Source: Maribacter algarum (ex Zhang et al. 2020) (GTDB taxonomy: Bacteria; Bacteroidota; Bacteroidia; Flavobacteriales; Flavobacteriaceae). Taken from it: a stretch of DNA of 64,000 nucleotides. The notes beneath the pieces are model-generated. The model made no database searches, was not told the origin of the DNA, and saw only the letters and a list, made by a program, of their open reading frames with translations. Of this stretch, positions 50,750 through 60,712 are shown piece after piece. The stretch covers positions 1,860,001 through 1,924,000 of the forward strand of contig NZ_VATY01000001.1 in the NCBI RefSeq assembly GCF_005885635.1, read 5' to 3'. The first letter of the stretch is position 1. Each line of letters begins with the position of its first letter. Both the position numbers and the translations under genes were made by a program.

Positions 50750-52099
50750 TTATTGGTTTATTGCCACTTTTTGATTATTCGTCATCTTTAGATTATCAAC
50801 GACGAATTTTCCAAGATCTCGACCCTGTTTTACACCTATTTCAACAGCAGCTCGATAGTGAATACCACCATACATTCTACTGATTGCCGCTTCATCTGCC
50901 GCTTGCGCGAAAGAGGTAAAACTTCTCACAGGTAAACCATAGGCCACTTCTGTGTCATCATCAAAACTGAATTCATCTCCAAAAATATCTGTAAGTGTGA
51001 CCGATGCCGCCCCAGAAACCACACTATGACCACTTGAATATTCTGGAAAAGGTGGAGTCTGTAAAACCGGTTTCCAGTTCTCATCAATATGTTCGTTAAT
51101 CAAGGTTTCAGGACGAATTAGGTTACTTCTGTATTTTTCATCCCAACAACTGATAAAGGCATCGGCCATTGCAATGGAAGCTTTGGTATAGGCGTATAGT
51201 GTTTTGTCGAAATCGCTATTGGTTTTTCTACTTGCAATTTTGGTAATTCCTATCCAATGGGCACCCGGACTAATCTTTTTAGTGGCAAACATCAGGTGTC
51301 CTCTAGTGACAGATACATACGGATTACAGTCCCAGAATTGTGCAATCTTAATTTCCTCTGACTCATCGCCTTTTGCGGTAATCTGATTGCTTATTTCATA
51401 AACTTCCGCCAATTCTTTATAGAAATCAGAATCTTTTTCTAAAGAAAAGGGTGGAGGTGGAATGGGCTTAAACTGTGCTGCCGAATCAATTACAAAGGGC
51501 CGTATTTTGTTCCAATGGGGTTCTATTCCATCCATATAGGCTGGTGGTGTTGGTTGCCATCTTGTAGGGTCCTCGGTGTCGACAGTAAACTTTGGCATGG
51601 TTCGCGTTTGATTGTAATTGTCTTTGATCATCCATTCTCCGATGTGCTCCGCTACTTCAAGTCCGAATAACTTTGAATCCTCAAATAAAACCGGATTTTT
51701 TCCACCCCAAACTCCGTAAAGGCTATCTCTTAGCATCTCGATTTTATCCTCGGAAAAAATCAATCTTTTGCTGAGTTCCATGTGTGCGACCATAGCCGCG
51801 ACTTCATGACTAATGACTTTTGATTCATTCGGTTCGGGGATAGCCGTGAAATCTGTTAACTGGCCCGCTAAAGAAAGATATGCTGGGTTTTTTAAAGCGA
51901 TTATCTCATAAGCTGCAACATTCGGATATGCAAAGATTCTACTCGCTACCGGCGGCGAAAAAATATCATGAATCATGATTTCAGTTACCTTATCTACAGA
52001 AGCATGTAAATCTTCTGGGGAAACAGAAATCGGCTCAGCCTTTTCTGTACAAGAAAATATTAGGGTTAAGACAGAGATTATTGCAATTATCTTCTTCAT
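50750..52099 (-). CDS. Vanadium-haloperoxidase-type PAP2 lipoprotein
   Basis: 449 residues with a signal peptide and lipobox IFSC (Cys17). The C-terminal vanadate/phosphate-binding residues typical of vanadium-dependent haloperoxidases and acid phosphatases are present. They are Lys/Arg in EKYRSNLIRPET, the PFPEYSSGHSVVSGAAS motif (SGH), and Arg/His in AISRMYGGIHYRAAVEIG. The class either oxidises halides with peroxide or hydrolyses phosphate esters; sequence alone does not decide. Genes of this type recur beside VCBS/ASPIC-UnbV lipoproteins in Bacteroidota. Two such genes lie directly upstream here. Confidence 0.85.
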   Translation of the reverse strand: MKKIIAIISVLTLIFSCTEKAEPISVSPEDLHASVDKVTEIMIHDIFSPPVASRIFAYPNVAAYEIIALKNPAYLSLAGQLTDFTAIPEPNESKVISHEVAAMVAHMELSKRLIFSEDKIEMLRDSLYGVWGGKNPVLFEDSKLFGLEVAEHIGEWMIKDNYNQTRTMPKFTVDTEDPTRWQPTPPAYMDGIEPHWNKIRPFVIDSAAQFKPIPPPPFSLEKDSDFYKELAEVYEISNQITAKGDESEEIKIAQFWDCNPYVSVTRGHLMFATKKISPGAHWIGITKIASRKTNSDFDKTLYAYTKASIAMADAFISCWDEKYRSNLIRPETLINEHIDENWKPVLQTPPFPEYSSGHSVVSGAASVTLTDIFGDEFSFDDDTEVAYGLPVRSFTSFAQAADEAAISRMYGGIHYRAAVEIGVKQGRDLGKFVVDNLKMTNNQKVAINQ

Positions 52100-52110
52100 C
52101 GTTCTTCTCT

Positions 52111-55100
52111 TTACTTTGTTAGTTTGTATACTTCTGCTTTGTTATTATTGATGGTAACCAGTAAATAAGGTTGCTTGTTAAGTGTAATAATATTTAAATG
52201 TCTCACGGATTTTTGCATAAGATTTAATCCGATTTCATCACCTAAAATTACATTATTTTCATCTTTTATCAAGGCTCCCGAAAAAGAATCAAGCCTTCCG
52301 TGGAAAGGTTTAACACCAAAATAGTTTCCTGCGGCCAAGGCTTCTTCCTTACCATCTTTATCAAAATCATAAGATATAAATGCCATAATCGGAGATACTT
52401 GCAGTTCATTTCTAAAGGGAACGAAACTGAATTTACCATTTTGATTACGTAAAAACCCTGAGCGCAGCTCAGATACTTTTAGAACATCAGCATTTTTCAT
52501 TGCTTCCTTTTCGAAAATTTCATCTGCCGTCTTTCCAGCAAAGTCTGCATAGGTTGTAAATTTCTTTTTTAGGGAAACTAGCTGGCCTGTCAATCCGTCA
52601 AGACTTTCTAAAGGATAATAGGCACCATTTTTTTCGGTTACTAGAATCGTCTCTGTTTGGTCATTTTTGTCAAAATCACCATAATACATTTTCATAGGAT
52701 ACTTATCTGAAGCGGTAAACTTGCTATTCGTACCCCAGTTCCCCAACAAATAATCCTTATCGCCATCGCCATCGATATCGAAAGGAGAAATACTTTGCCA
52801 GAGCCCATTGAGACCATTGACTCCGACATCATGTTTAATTAGGTTGCCATTTTCATTTTTGAAGAAGATAGGAGCCATCCATTCTCCAATTACAATAAGG
52901 TCTTTGGTGTTATCACCATCAAAATCATGCCATATGGCATCGGTGACCATTCCTATATTCTGAAACTCTTTATTTTCAAGGGTAGAGAAATTTCCATTTT
53001 CATTTACTAAAACATAAGAAGTAGGAAGCTTTCCAAAATCATTTGAAACGGATTGATTGCCCACAAATACATCCAAATCACCATCGTTATCAAAGTCGTA
53101 AGGACGCATTATGGACGCATTTTCAAAACTTTGAGGTAAGGGCTTTATCTCGTAAACAGAATCCTTATGAATGTAATAACTATTAAGCAAAGGCTTCATT
53201 TTATTGAAGAAATCAGCACCTCCAGTACCCAAAAGTAAATCGTTTTTGCCGTCGGCATTGAAATCTGAAATTACCGCCGTCACATCTTCCTTGATAGAAT
53301 CTTTTGCAATTGAAGGAATCTCATATTCGATGAAGGTCGAATCTTTTTGAATGTATGTTTTAGATGGAACATACTTAGAACCTCCCAAGAAAACATCAGT
53401 TGTACCGTCATTGTTTAAATCGCCCAAAGCAAGTGCTGGCCCACGGTCACCAATTTGATATGGAATCAGCTTTTGCCGATTAAAATCTATATAACCATCT
53501 TCCCTGTGCGTGAAATTTATACCTAGATTATCATTGACCTGTTCAAATAATTTGAAAGTTTTAGGTTTAAGTGTACCATAGTCAAATGGTTTAGTGTTTT
53601 CAGGAGAAATGGTTAAAGTTTGACCCGTCGCAACATCTTTTAAAACTTGAAATGTATTATCAGGCCAAATGATTTTTAGCGAGTCCACTTTTTGACTTGA
53701 ACCGTACCCAAAATGAATTACAGGTTCTGAAGAGGCTTGAAAACCTCGGACTGTATATAGCTCTTTGTATTGTAATTTTCCGTTATGATATGAAAACACT
53801 TTTGTACCAAGTCCTAGTAGATTTCCCTGGGTATACTTGAATTTCAATTTGAGAAAACTGGATTTTGAATCTGTTTTATTGATGTAGAGTGAGGCGGCCT
53901 CATTACTATTGTTAATGACTAGGTCAAGGTCGCCATCCAAGTCAAAATCGGCCATTGCAGTAGCTCCGGATTTTAGTGTGTCGTTAACTATCCAGCTTTT
54001 TGATTTATCCTCAAATTCCAAATTTTGAGAACCCTTAAAGATATAATTATGAGTAGCTCCCGAAGGCATAAGGTTCAATGCCTGCTCATCAACTAGTTTC
54101 GTATTGCTGATTTTTTTCTGAATCTGTTCATCGGAAACAAAATTGATATAATCCAAATCGTTTGGGCGTTTGGCAATACCATTCGAAATAAAAATATCTT
54201 GCTCCCCATCTTGGTCGTAATCGGCGAAAAGAGCACTCCAGCTCCAATCGGTTGCCGCAACTCCACTTGTCAATGCAATTTCCATGAAACCGGCTTGTGG
54301 TCTGTTCACGAAAAGCATATTTCTAGAATATTGGTAATGATAACCAAATCGCTCTGTCCGCAATCTTTGTGTTTGAACATTATCTGCACCTTCAGAAGAT
54401 TTTAATATTTTCTCATCTTCAGGAAGCATATCCAATGAAATGATATCCGGCCAGCCATCATGGTTGATATCTGCTACGTCGTTCCCCATGGAAAACCTTG
54501 AAGTATGTCCGAAATAATTTTTTAGGCTTTCAGAAAAAGTACCATCACCATTGTTTATATAGTAATAGTCATCTTCGTGAAAATCATTTCCTACATAGAT
54601 ATCAGGATATCCATCTTGATTAAAATCAGAAACAGCAACACCTAATCCATATCCATTTACACCACCATAAATGCCTGCTTCTTCACTTACGTCGGTGAAT
54701 TTTCCCCCATCGTTTCGAAGTAGTTTATCACCAGTTTGATAGTTTCTTTTTTTGCGTGTTTCAGCATTTCCATAGGATTCCTGGGTATGAACAGCATGAT
54801 TCAAAAGGTATATGTCGAGGTCACCATCATTATCAAAATCTAAGAAAGCTGCTGAAGAACTATAGGAATCAAAATCCAGCCCGAATTTAGCCGCACTTTC
54901 AGTAAAAGTATTGTCGCCGTTATTGATGTAGAGCTCATTGAATCCGTTAAAACCATTAATGCCCACAACGGCACAAACATAAATATCGAGTAATCCGTCA
55001 CCATTAATATCGCCCATTACGGCTCCGGTATTCCAACTGCTATTTCCTGAAATTCCTGCTTTATCAGAAATATCTTCAAACTTCAAATTGCCCTTATTCA

Positions 55101-55359
55101 GGTATAGCTTGTTTTTTACTTGATTCCCCGAAAAGAAAATATCAGGTAGTTCATCCCCATTGATATCACCAACGGCAACGCCACCCCCATTGTAAAAGTA
55201 GAGGTAGTCTAGAATGTTAGCATCTTCAGTGGGGGTTAAGGTATTGGTGAAATTAATTCCAGTTTCTTGAGGCGAAGGATTTGAAAACAATTCCCCTTCT
55301 GAATTTCCGCAACTCACAACAAGTACTAATAGCAAAATGTAAAATACATTTTTAGTCAT
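52111..55359 (-). CDS. VCBS/FG-GAP repeat lipoprotein with ASPIC-UnbV domain (copy 1)
   Basis: 1082 residues with a signal peptide and lipobox VVSC (Cys17). Many calcium-binding FG-GAP/VCBS repeats of the form D-x-D-x-D-G-x-x-D are visible (GDINGDGLLDIYV, DFDNDGDLDIYL, DFDLDGDLDLVI, DINHDGWPDII), consistent with an integrin-like propeller. An ASPIC/UnbV segment (IHFGYGSSQKVDSLKIIWPD) follows the first half. The second half repeats the propeller pattern. It is homologous along its length to the gene upstream at 55352 (overlap 8 nt). The likely role is at the cell surface in binding or handling of polymers or metabolites; no enzyme activity is proved. Confidence 0.85.
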   Translation of the reverse strand: MTKNVFYILLLVLVVSCGNSEGELFSNPSPQETGINFTNTLTPTEDANILDYLYFYNGGGVAVGDINGDELPDIFFSGNQVKNKLYLNKGNLKFEDISDKAGISGNSSWNTGAVMGDINGDGLLDIYVCAVVGINGFNGFNELYINNGDNTFTESAAKFGLDFDSYSSSAAFLDFDNDGDLDIYLLNHAVHTQESYGNAETRKKRNYQTGDKLLRNDGGKFTDVSEEAGIYGGVNGYGLGVAVSDFNQDGYPDIYVGNDFHEDDYYYINNGDGTFSESLKNYFGHTSRFSMGNDVADINHDGWPDIISLDMLPEDEKILKSSEGADNVQTQRLRTERFGYHYQYSRNMLFVNRPQAGFMEIALTSGVAATDWSWSALFADYDQDGEQDIFISNGIAKRPNDLDYINFVSDEQIQKKISNTKLVDEQALNLMPSGATHNYIFKGSQNLEFEDKSKSWIVNDTLKSGATAMADFDLDGDLDLVINNSNEAASLYINKTDSKSSFLKLKFKYTQGNLLGLGTKVFSYHNGKLQYKELYTVRGFQASSEPVIHFGYGSSQKVDSLKIIWPDNTFQVLKDVATGQTLTISPENTKPFDYGTLKPKTFKLFEQVNDNLGINFTHREDGYIDFNRQKLIPYQIGDRGPALALGDLNNDGTTDVFLGGSKYVPSKTYIQKDSTFIEYEIPSIAKDSIKEDVTAVISDFNADGKNDLLLGTGGADFFNKMKPLLNSYYIHKDSVYEIKPLPQSFENASIMRPYDFDNDGDLDVFVGNQSVSNDFGKLPTSYVLVNENGNFSTLENKEFQNIGMVTDAIWHDFDGDNTKDLIVIGEWMAPIFFKNENGNLIKHDVGVNGLNGLWQSISPFDIDGDGDKDYLLGNWGTNSKFTASDKYPMKMYYGDFDKNDQTETILVTEKNGAYYPLESLDGLTGQLVSLKKKFTTYADFAGKTADEIFEKEAMKNADVLKVSELRSGFLRNQNGKFSFVPFRNELQVSPIMAFISYDFDKDGKEEALAAGNYFGVKPFHGRLDSFSGALIKDENNVILGDEIGLNLMQKSVRHLNIITLNKQPYLLVTINNNKAEVYKLTK

Positions 55360-58300
55360 CGAATGCGAATACCTTAGGTTTGTTATCGTTTATGGCAGTA
55401 ATCAGGAATTTCTTCCCTTGTGAATCTTTGAATTGTTGAAGGTGTTTTACCTCATCACGAACGAAGAAACCACTGGTGTTATAGTCTTGCCAATCAAAGC
55501 CCATTTTGCCATCACCCAGGAGTACGTTACCGTAGTTGGCGTCTAAACGGGAATACTGCGGCTTGAATTCAAAATTATTGCCTGCCATGATTAAATCTAG
55601 ATTTCCATCACCATTGACATCAGCACATGCAATTCCGCATATACAGGATAACTGTACTCGGCTCGGCAACTTCTTAATTGTAAATTTACCACCCCCTTCA
55701 TTAACTGCTATAACCGACTCAGATATGGACGATTGTCTCATAATCGATTTTTCAAAAATAGATTCTGAAAATAGCTCATCAACGGTTTTAGTAGCATAAA
55801 TAGATGCTTTGATGTTTTGTTTTTTTAGTGCAGTAATTTGCTCGGTCATTTCCTGCTTTTGATGTAACGGATAGTCTTTGCCATTTTGACTTTGGGTCAC
55901 AATTTGCTCAAGAGTGCCGTTATTATCATAGTCATTAATCCAAATTTTCATTGGATTTTCAGGAGTGGGTTTGTAATGTAGATTACTCCCTTGATTACCG
56001 AGTACAAGATCCATATCCCCATCATTATCCAAATCTGCTGAGCTTACGACATTCCACCAGCCTGATAGGCTATCTAATGAAGTAGGAATCTTAGCTAATC
56101 GCCGACCAGAATTTTTGTAAATGTTGGTTGTTCCCCATTCCGATACGGTAACTAGGTCTTTTTTGGAATCACCATCCATATCTGTCCAAATTGCGTTGGT
56201 CACCATACCTGCATTTTTCAAATCGTACGCAAAACGTTCCGTAGCATCTTCAAATGTTCCATCGCCATTATTTACCAAAAATAGATGATTAGGGTCGAGA
56301 CCATAGGTGCCTACCACACTTCTAGAACCTACGAACACATCAATATCACCATCGTTATCAAAATCGTGAGGAGCTATTGTAGAAATATTTTTAAAAGTTG
56401 AGGGCAATTGTTCAGTCGACTTACTAAAAACTCCTTTGCCGTCATTTAAATATAGTCTAACCCGATAGTTTTGTTCCTCGCCAACTTGGTTGCCTCCTGA
56501 CCCTACTAAAAGATCCATGTCTGAATCTCCATCGGCATCAAAAAATGCCGAAGCGGTGTCTTCATAGTTTGCATCTTCCACAAAGACATTTTGAGAAACC
56601 ATTTTTAGTTTTCCATTGCCCGTATGTTTGTAAAGGTTTGCTGAGTATCCTTTGGCTCCACCAATAAAAACATCTTCGTTTCCGTCTCCGTCAATATCAG
56701 CAATAGCAGATGAAGGTCCTTCCTGGGAAAGAGTTTTATAGATTAGGCCCTCATAGTCAAAATCACTATAATTATTTTCTTTATGGGAAATAAGATTGGT
56801 GTTTTCTATTTCTCTTAGTAGCGTTTTTTTATATTCACTTTTCCATGGATTATGTGTTTTGTCGGTACGATTATATTTAAAACTCAAGGTTTGATTGGCT
56901 TTGATATCAACCATTTTTTGAGAACGGTTATCTGGCCAAATTACACGAAGCGAATCAATGTTTTCTTTAGACCCTAGGCCAATGGTCATGATATAATCCA
57001 TGGAAGATTGAAATCCTCTTGATGGAATTTGTTCTTGCATTATGGTCTTATCGTCATAGTATAAAAGTACCGTGGACCCTATGGCAAACCTATTTTTTTC
57101 TGTGCCTTCAAGATTTATCTTGATATAGTTGTTTTCGGTAAACTCGTTTGAATGGTTTTCGTAAATAAAAGCTTTCATATTTACATTATTCACCACCAGT
57201 TCTAAATCTCCATCGTTATCCAAATCTCCGTAAGCTGCCCCATTTGACATACTTGGAATTTCAAATCCCCAATCTGCATTTGCATTTGAAAAGGTTATAT
57301 CTCCATTGTTTTTGTACGCGTAATTTGGCTGAGGTCGAATCGGCATTTTGTTGATGATAGAATCAATTGATTCTTTCCTACCCGTCAAAGCCATTTTTTG
57401 AATGATTTCGTTGGCGAAAAAGTCAACGAAATCTAAGTCTGTCAAATCATGATTGATACCGTTGGTTATGTATATATCCCGCAAGCCATCATTATCCATG
57501 TCGACCAGGAGTCCCGCCCAACTCCAATCGGTGGCATCTACACCACTGAAATAGGCAATTTCTGAAAAGGTGCCATTCCCGTTATTCAGTTGCAACGTAT
57601 TTTGAATATACTGTTGGTAAAAGTCCTTGCTCTGTTTGAGTTTAAAAACATTGTAGCCCTCGAACTCCATTACAGCCTTGACTCGTTCATCGGCTTCGGG
57701 TAGCATGTCAGTTATAAAAATCTCTGAATTCCCGTCATTGTTGATGTCTGCAATATCAATCCCCATAGCAGAGAGTGACAAGTGCTGTGTCCATTCTTTG
57801 ATTTCCTCGGTAAATGTTCCGTCTTGATTGTTGATATAGAGATAATCTCGTTCGTAAAAATCATTTGAAACATAAAGGTCAGGATACAAATCTTTATTTA
57901 TATCGGTAACCATAACACCTAAACCGAAACCAATAAGGCTGCCATAAATCCCGGCATCTTCGCTTACATCAACAAATTTTCCACCATCATTTCGAAGCAA
58001 CATATCACCCACACCTTTAAAGATATCAGGAACACCCTCCCAATCTTGAGCACGAACATGGCGTTGTTCAGCATAGCCCAAGCTACTTACGGGAATGTTA
58101 CTGTTGTTCAAAATATAAGCATCAAGGTCTCCATCTTTATCGTAGTCAAAGAATGTGGCGTGTGTTGAAAATCCAGTTTTCGCTAGATTGTACTCTTCTG
58201 CTTTTTCTGTAAACGTGAGGTCTCCATTATTGATGTAAAGGTCATTATCATGATTATTACCTTTCATATTGCCAGCATTACTGACATAGATGTCCAGTAA

Positions 58301-58708
58301 TCCATCGGCATTGATGTCAACCATATTTACTCCTGTTGACCAGGGTTTGCTACCTTCTATTCCTGCTTTTGCAGAAATATCCTCAAATGTGAGATTGCCC
58401 TTGTTCAAGTATAGCTTATTGGGCACCATATTACCTGTAAGATATATATCAGGTAGACCATCATTATTAATGTCACCAATAGCGACACCACCACCGTTGT
58501 AGAAATTACGGTATTTGAAAATGTTGAAATCCTTCTGATTTTCTACAGAATTGATAAAATCAATTCCCGTTTTTTGTGAGGGAAGGAGTGAAAACAATTT
58601 AGGACCTTGGTTCTCGCTTTTATCAATTTCCTCTTTCTTTGAAGTACAAGAAAGTATCGCAGTGGTCAAAAGCAATATACAAGCAACTTTACTTAAAAAA
58701 TTTGTCAT
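55352..58708 (-). CDS. VCBS/FG-GAP repeat lipoprotein with ASPIC-UnbV domain (copy 2)
   Basis: 1118 residues from the ATG at 58708. The frame opens at 58777, but MTNFLSKVACILLLTTAILSC (lipobox LSC) is a clean lipoprotein signal peptide starting at 58708. It has the same layout as its neighbour: propeller repeats (GDINNDGLPDIYL, DYDKDGDLDAYI, DLDNDGDLELVVNN), ASPIC/UnbV at about 580-660 (IGLGSKENIDSLRVIWPD) and a second propeller set. It is the promoter-proximal gene of the five-gene leftward operon. The two paralogs seem to be an old duplication: related throughout, but with many substitutions. Confidence 0.85.
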   Translation of the reverse strand: MTNFLSKVACILLLTTAILSCTSKKEEIDKSENQGPKLFSLLPSQKTGIDFINSVENQKDFNIFKYRNFYNGGGVAIGDINNDGLPDIYLTGNMVPNKLYLNKGNLTFEDISAKAGIEGSKPWSTGVNMVDINADGLLDIYVSNAGNMKGNNHDNDLYINNGDLTFTEKAEEYNLAKTGFSTHATFFDYDKDGDLDAYILNNSNIPVSSLGYAEQRHVRAQDWEGVPDIFKGVGDMLLRNDGGKFVDVSEDAGIYGSLIGFGLGVMVTDINKDLYPDLYVSNDFYERDYLYINNQDGTFTEEIKEWTQHLSLSAMGIDIADINNDGNSEIFITDMLPEADERVKAVMEFEGYNVFKLKQSKDFYQQYIQNTLQLNNGNGTFSEIAYFSGVDATDWSWAGLLVDMDNDGLRDIYITNGINHDLTDLDFVDFFANEIIQKMALTGRKESIDSIINKMPIRPQPNYAYKNNGDITFSNANADWGFEIPSMSNGAAYGDLDNDGDLELVVNNVNMKAFIYENHSNEFTENNYIKINLEGTEKNRFAIGSTVLLYYDDKTIMQEQIPSRGFQSSMDYIMTIGLGSKENIDSLRVIWPDNRSQKMVDIKANQTLSFKYNRTDKTHNPWKSEYKKTLLREIENTNLISHKENNYSDFDYEGLIYKTLSQEGPSSAIADIDGDGNEDVFIGGAKGYSANLYKHTGNGKLKMVSQNVFVEDANYEDTASAFFDADGDSDMDLLVGSGGNQVGEEQNYRVRLYLNDGKGVFSKSTEQLPSTFKNISTIAPHDFDNDGDIDVFVGSRSVVGTYGLDPNHLFLVNNGDGTFEDATERFAYDLKNAGMVTNAIWTDMDGDSKKDLVTVSEWGTTNIYKNSGRRLAKIPTSLDSLSGWWNVVSSADLDNDGDMDLVLGNQGSNLHYKPTPENPMKIWINDYDNNGTLEQIVTQSQNGKDYPLHQKQEMTEQITALKKQNIKASIYATKTVDELFSESIFEKSIMRQSSISESVIAVNEGGGKFTIKKLPSRVQLSCICGIACADVNGDGNLDLIMAGNNFEFKPQYSRLDANYGNVLLGDGKMGFDWQDYNTSGFFVRDEVKHLQQFKDSQGKKFLITAINDNKPKVFAFDD

Positions 58709-59041
58709 CAAATAACTCAACATGCAATTCTTTTTATCAAAAAATAAGAAGTGAAATATTTTGAAAAAGCACTTCATTTTTCAATCAAATTTCAGGTTTT
58801 TAGAGCATGTGCTGATTCCGAATTTTTAAGCGACAAACCATGCTCAAAATGCCGCAGCGCAAGATATACAATCTTTGATGAACAGGGAAGTTGGTGAGAG
58901 TTAATATTTGTCAAAAACTGCTGCCTGTTTTGTACTAAAACGATGGAGTAATTCGCTCTTTTGTTACAAATACTTTCTCTAAGCAGGATATTCTATTAAA
59001 TTCCAATATATTTAGAAAATAATCAAACCAAATTCGTTCGC
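58709..59041. promoter_or_regulatory. Divergent intergenic region between the VCBS operon and the symporter gene
   Basis: A 333-nt gene-free region. Toward the symporter, TATATTTA (59007-59014) is a near-match -7 box 28 nt before the ATG. Toward the VCBS operon, a minus-strand TATTTTTTG is a possible variant -7 box near 58741. I see no hairpin, repeat or small ORF with coding character. Confidence 0.35.
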
Positions 59042-60628
59042 ATGTTAGGAATAGTTTCATTTTTAGGTTTTACCATTTTGGTTGCCATTATTGCATATTT
59101 ATCAACCAGAAAAACGAATGAAAAATCTTCAGATGGATACTTTCTTGGTGGGCGAAGTCTTACCGCTGGTGTCATAGCTGGTTCACTTCTGCTGACAAAT
59201 CTTTCTACCGAACAGATTGTCGGACTTAACGGTGATGCTTACCGGGACGGAATTTTGGTAATGGCTTGGGAAACTTTGGCTGCGATTGCAATGGTAATTT
59301 GTGCGATATTTTTATTGCCAAGATATTTGAAAGGAGGTATAAGCACCATTCCCACATATTTAGAAAGAAGATTTGATACCACCACTAAGGCGCTGACCTC
59401 GGGGCTATTTTTAAGCGGTTATGCGATTGTTCTTTTGCCCATTGTACTGTATTCAGGTTCTTTGGCAATCAGCGGAATGTTTGATTTGCCGGGTAAATTA
59501 GGAATTTCTGAATGGGCCTCTATCTGGGTTTGTGTTTGGAGCATTGGCATTATTGGAGGTATTTACGCCATTTTTGGCGGACTTAAGGCTGTTGCAGTCT
59601 CTGATAGTATCAACGCCATTGGATTGCTTTTAGGAGGCCTCTTAATTCCCGTTTTTGGGCTTTTAGCGATTAGTGATGACAACAGTATTTTAGGAGGAAT
59701 TTCGAAACTCACCACAGAGCATCCAGAGAAGTTCAATGCGATTGGGTCTGAATCTTCAAGTATTCCTTTTGCCACTATTTTCACAGGAATGGTCTTGGTA
59801 CAGTTATTTTATTGGGGGACTAATCAGCAAATTATACAACGTGCGCTAGGAGCTAAAAATTTGGTAGAAGGTCAAAAGGGCCTGATGTTAGCTGCATTTT
59901 TTAAAATTTTGGGTCCGATAATCGTTGTTTTACCGGGTATTATTGCTTTTCACATGTTTGATGGACAACTGGAAAGAGGTGATCAAGCCTACCCGAAGTT
60001 AGTGGCTGAAGTGCTGCCTCCGGCCTTTGTAGGCTTTTTTGCAGCGGTTCTATTTGGAGCTATTTTAAGTTCTTTCAATAGTGCTTTGAATAGTTGTGTC
60101 ACCCTTTTCGGCATTGATATCTACAAGCAGTATATCAACAAAGAGGCTCCTGAAAATCAAATAGTAGCAAAAGGAAAACAGTTTGGTATTGGTTTGGCTA
60201 TTTTTTCGATGGTATTGGCCCCATTTCTTTATTACGCTTCTAGCGGACTCTTTGGATACTTACAACAAGTCAACGGTGCGTACAGCATACCTATTTTGTC
60301 CGTAATAGTTATAGGCTTTTTAACCAAACGGGTTCCGCCATTAGCTGCAAAAACGGGAATTATATTTGCCTTTGTCGTTTATGTTACTTACATCATAATG
60401 TCAAGGGGGCTTGGAATAGAGTGGCTGCCACATATGCTTCATATGCAAGCAATTACCTTTGTCCTTACCATTGCTTTGATGCTGATTATTGGAAAGTTAA
60501 GACCAAGGGCAACGGATTATGTACAAAAATATACCAATGAGGTGGACATCACCAGCTGGAAATACGTAAAACCAGTTGGTATTGTAATAACTTTGGTGGT
60601 AATAAGTACTTATATAATTTTTAGATAG
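59042..60628 (+). CDS. Sodium:solute symporter (SSS family), probable sugar transporter
   Basis: 528 residues with about 14 membrane helices. Family features are the N-terminal SDGYFLGGRSLTAGVIAGSLLLTNLSTEQIVGLNGDAY (sodium-site helix 1), the TIPTYLERRFD segment and QLFYWGTNQQIIQRALGAK, followed by GAILSSFNSALNSCVTLFGIDIY. The closing part reads like SGLT-type sugar symporters. Its convergent neighbours xylA-xylB make xylose or a xyloside a reasonable substrate (inference). A shared terminator separates them. Confidence 0.85.
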   Translation: MLGIVSFLGFTILVAIIAYLSTRKTNEKSSDGYFLGGRSLTAGVIAGSLLLTNLSTEQIVGLNGDAYRDGILVMAWETLAAIAMVICAIFLLPRYLKGGISTIPTYLERRFDTTTKALTSGLFLSGYAIVLLPIVLYSGSLAISGMFDLPGKLGISEWASIWVCVWSIGIIGGIYAIFGGLKAVAVSDSINAIGLLLGGLLIPVFGLLAISDDNSILGGISKLTTEHPEKFNAIGSESSSIPFATIFTGMVLVQLFYWGTNQQIIQRALGAKNLVEGQKGLMLAAFFKILGPIIVVLPGIIAFHMFDGQLERGDQAYPKLVAEVLPPAFVGFFAAVLFGAILSSFNSALNSCVTLFGIDIYKQYINKEAPENQIVAKGKQFGIGLAIFSMVLAPFLYYASSGLFGYLQQVNGAYSIPILSVIVIGFLTKRVPPLAAKTGIIFAFVVYVTYIIMSRGLGIEWLPHMLHMQAITFVLTIALMLIIGKLRPRATDYVQKYTNEVDITSWKYVKPVGIVITLVVISTYIIFR

Positions 60629-60649
60629 GTATACCGAAACAGTTTAAAG

Positions 60650-60683
60650 AAAAAATCCTGCCTTTTTAGGGCTGGATTTTTTC
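60650..60683. terminator. Bidirectional terminator between the symporter gene and xylA
   Basis: AAAAAATCC ... GGATTTTTT outer arms with an interrupted inner stem (TGCC/GGGC); A-run and T-run on both sides serve both convergent genes. Confidence 0.75.
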
Positions 60684-60712
60684 TATTTTAGAAGGGTGTT
60701 AATTCTCCTTCT

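Noticed and set aside
52111-58708. CRISPR-like or tandem DNA repeat in the VCBS genes
   Set aside because: The periodic GATGGTGAT-type pattern reflects repeated Asp-rich calcium loops in the protein, not spaced DNA repeats.
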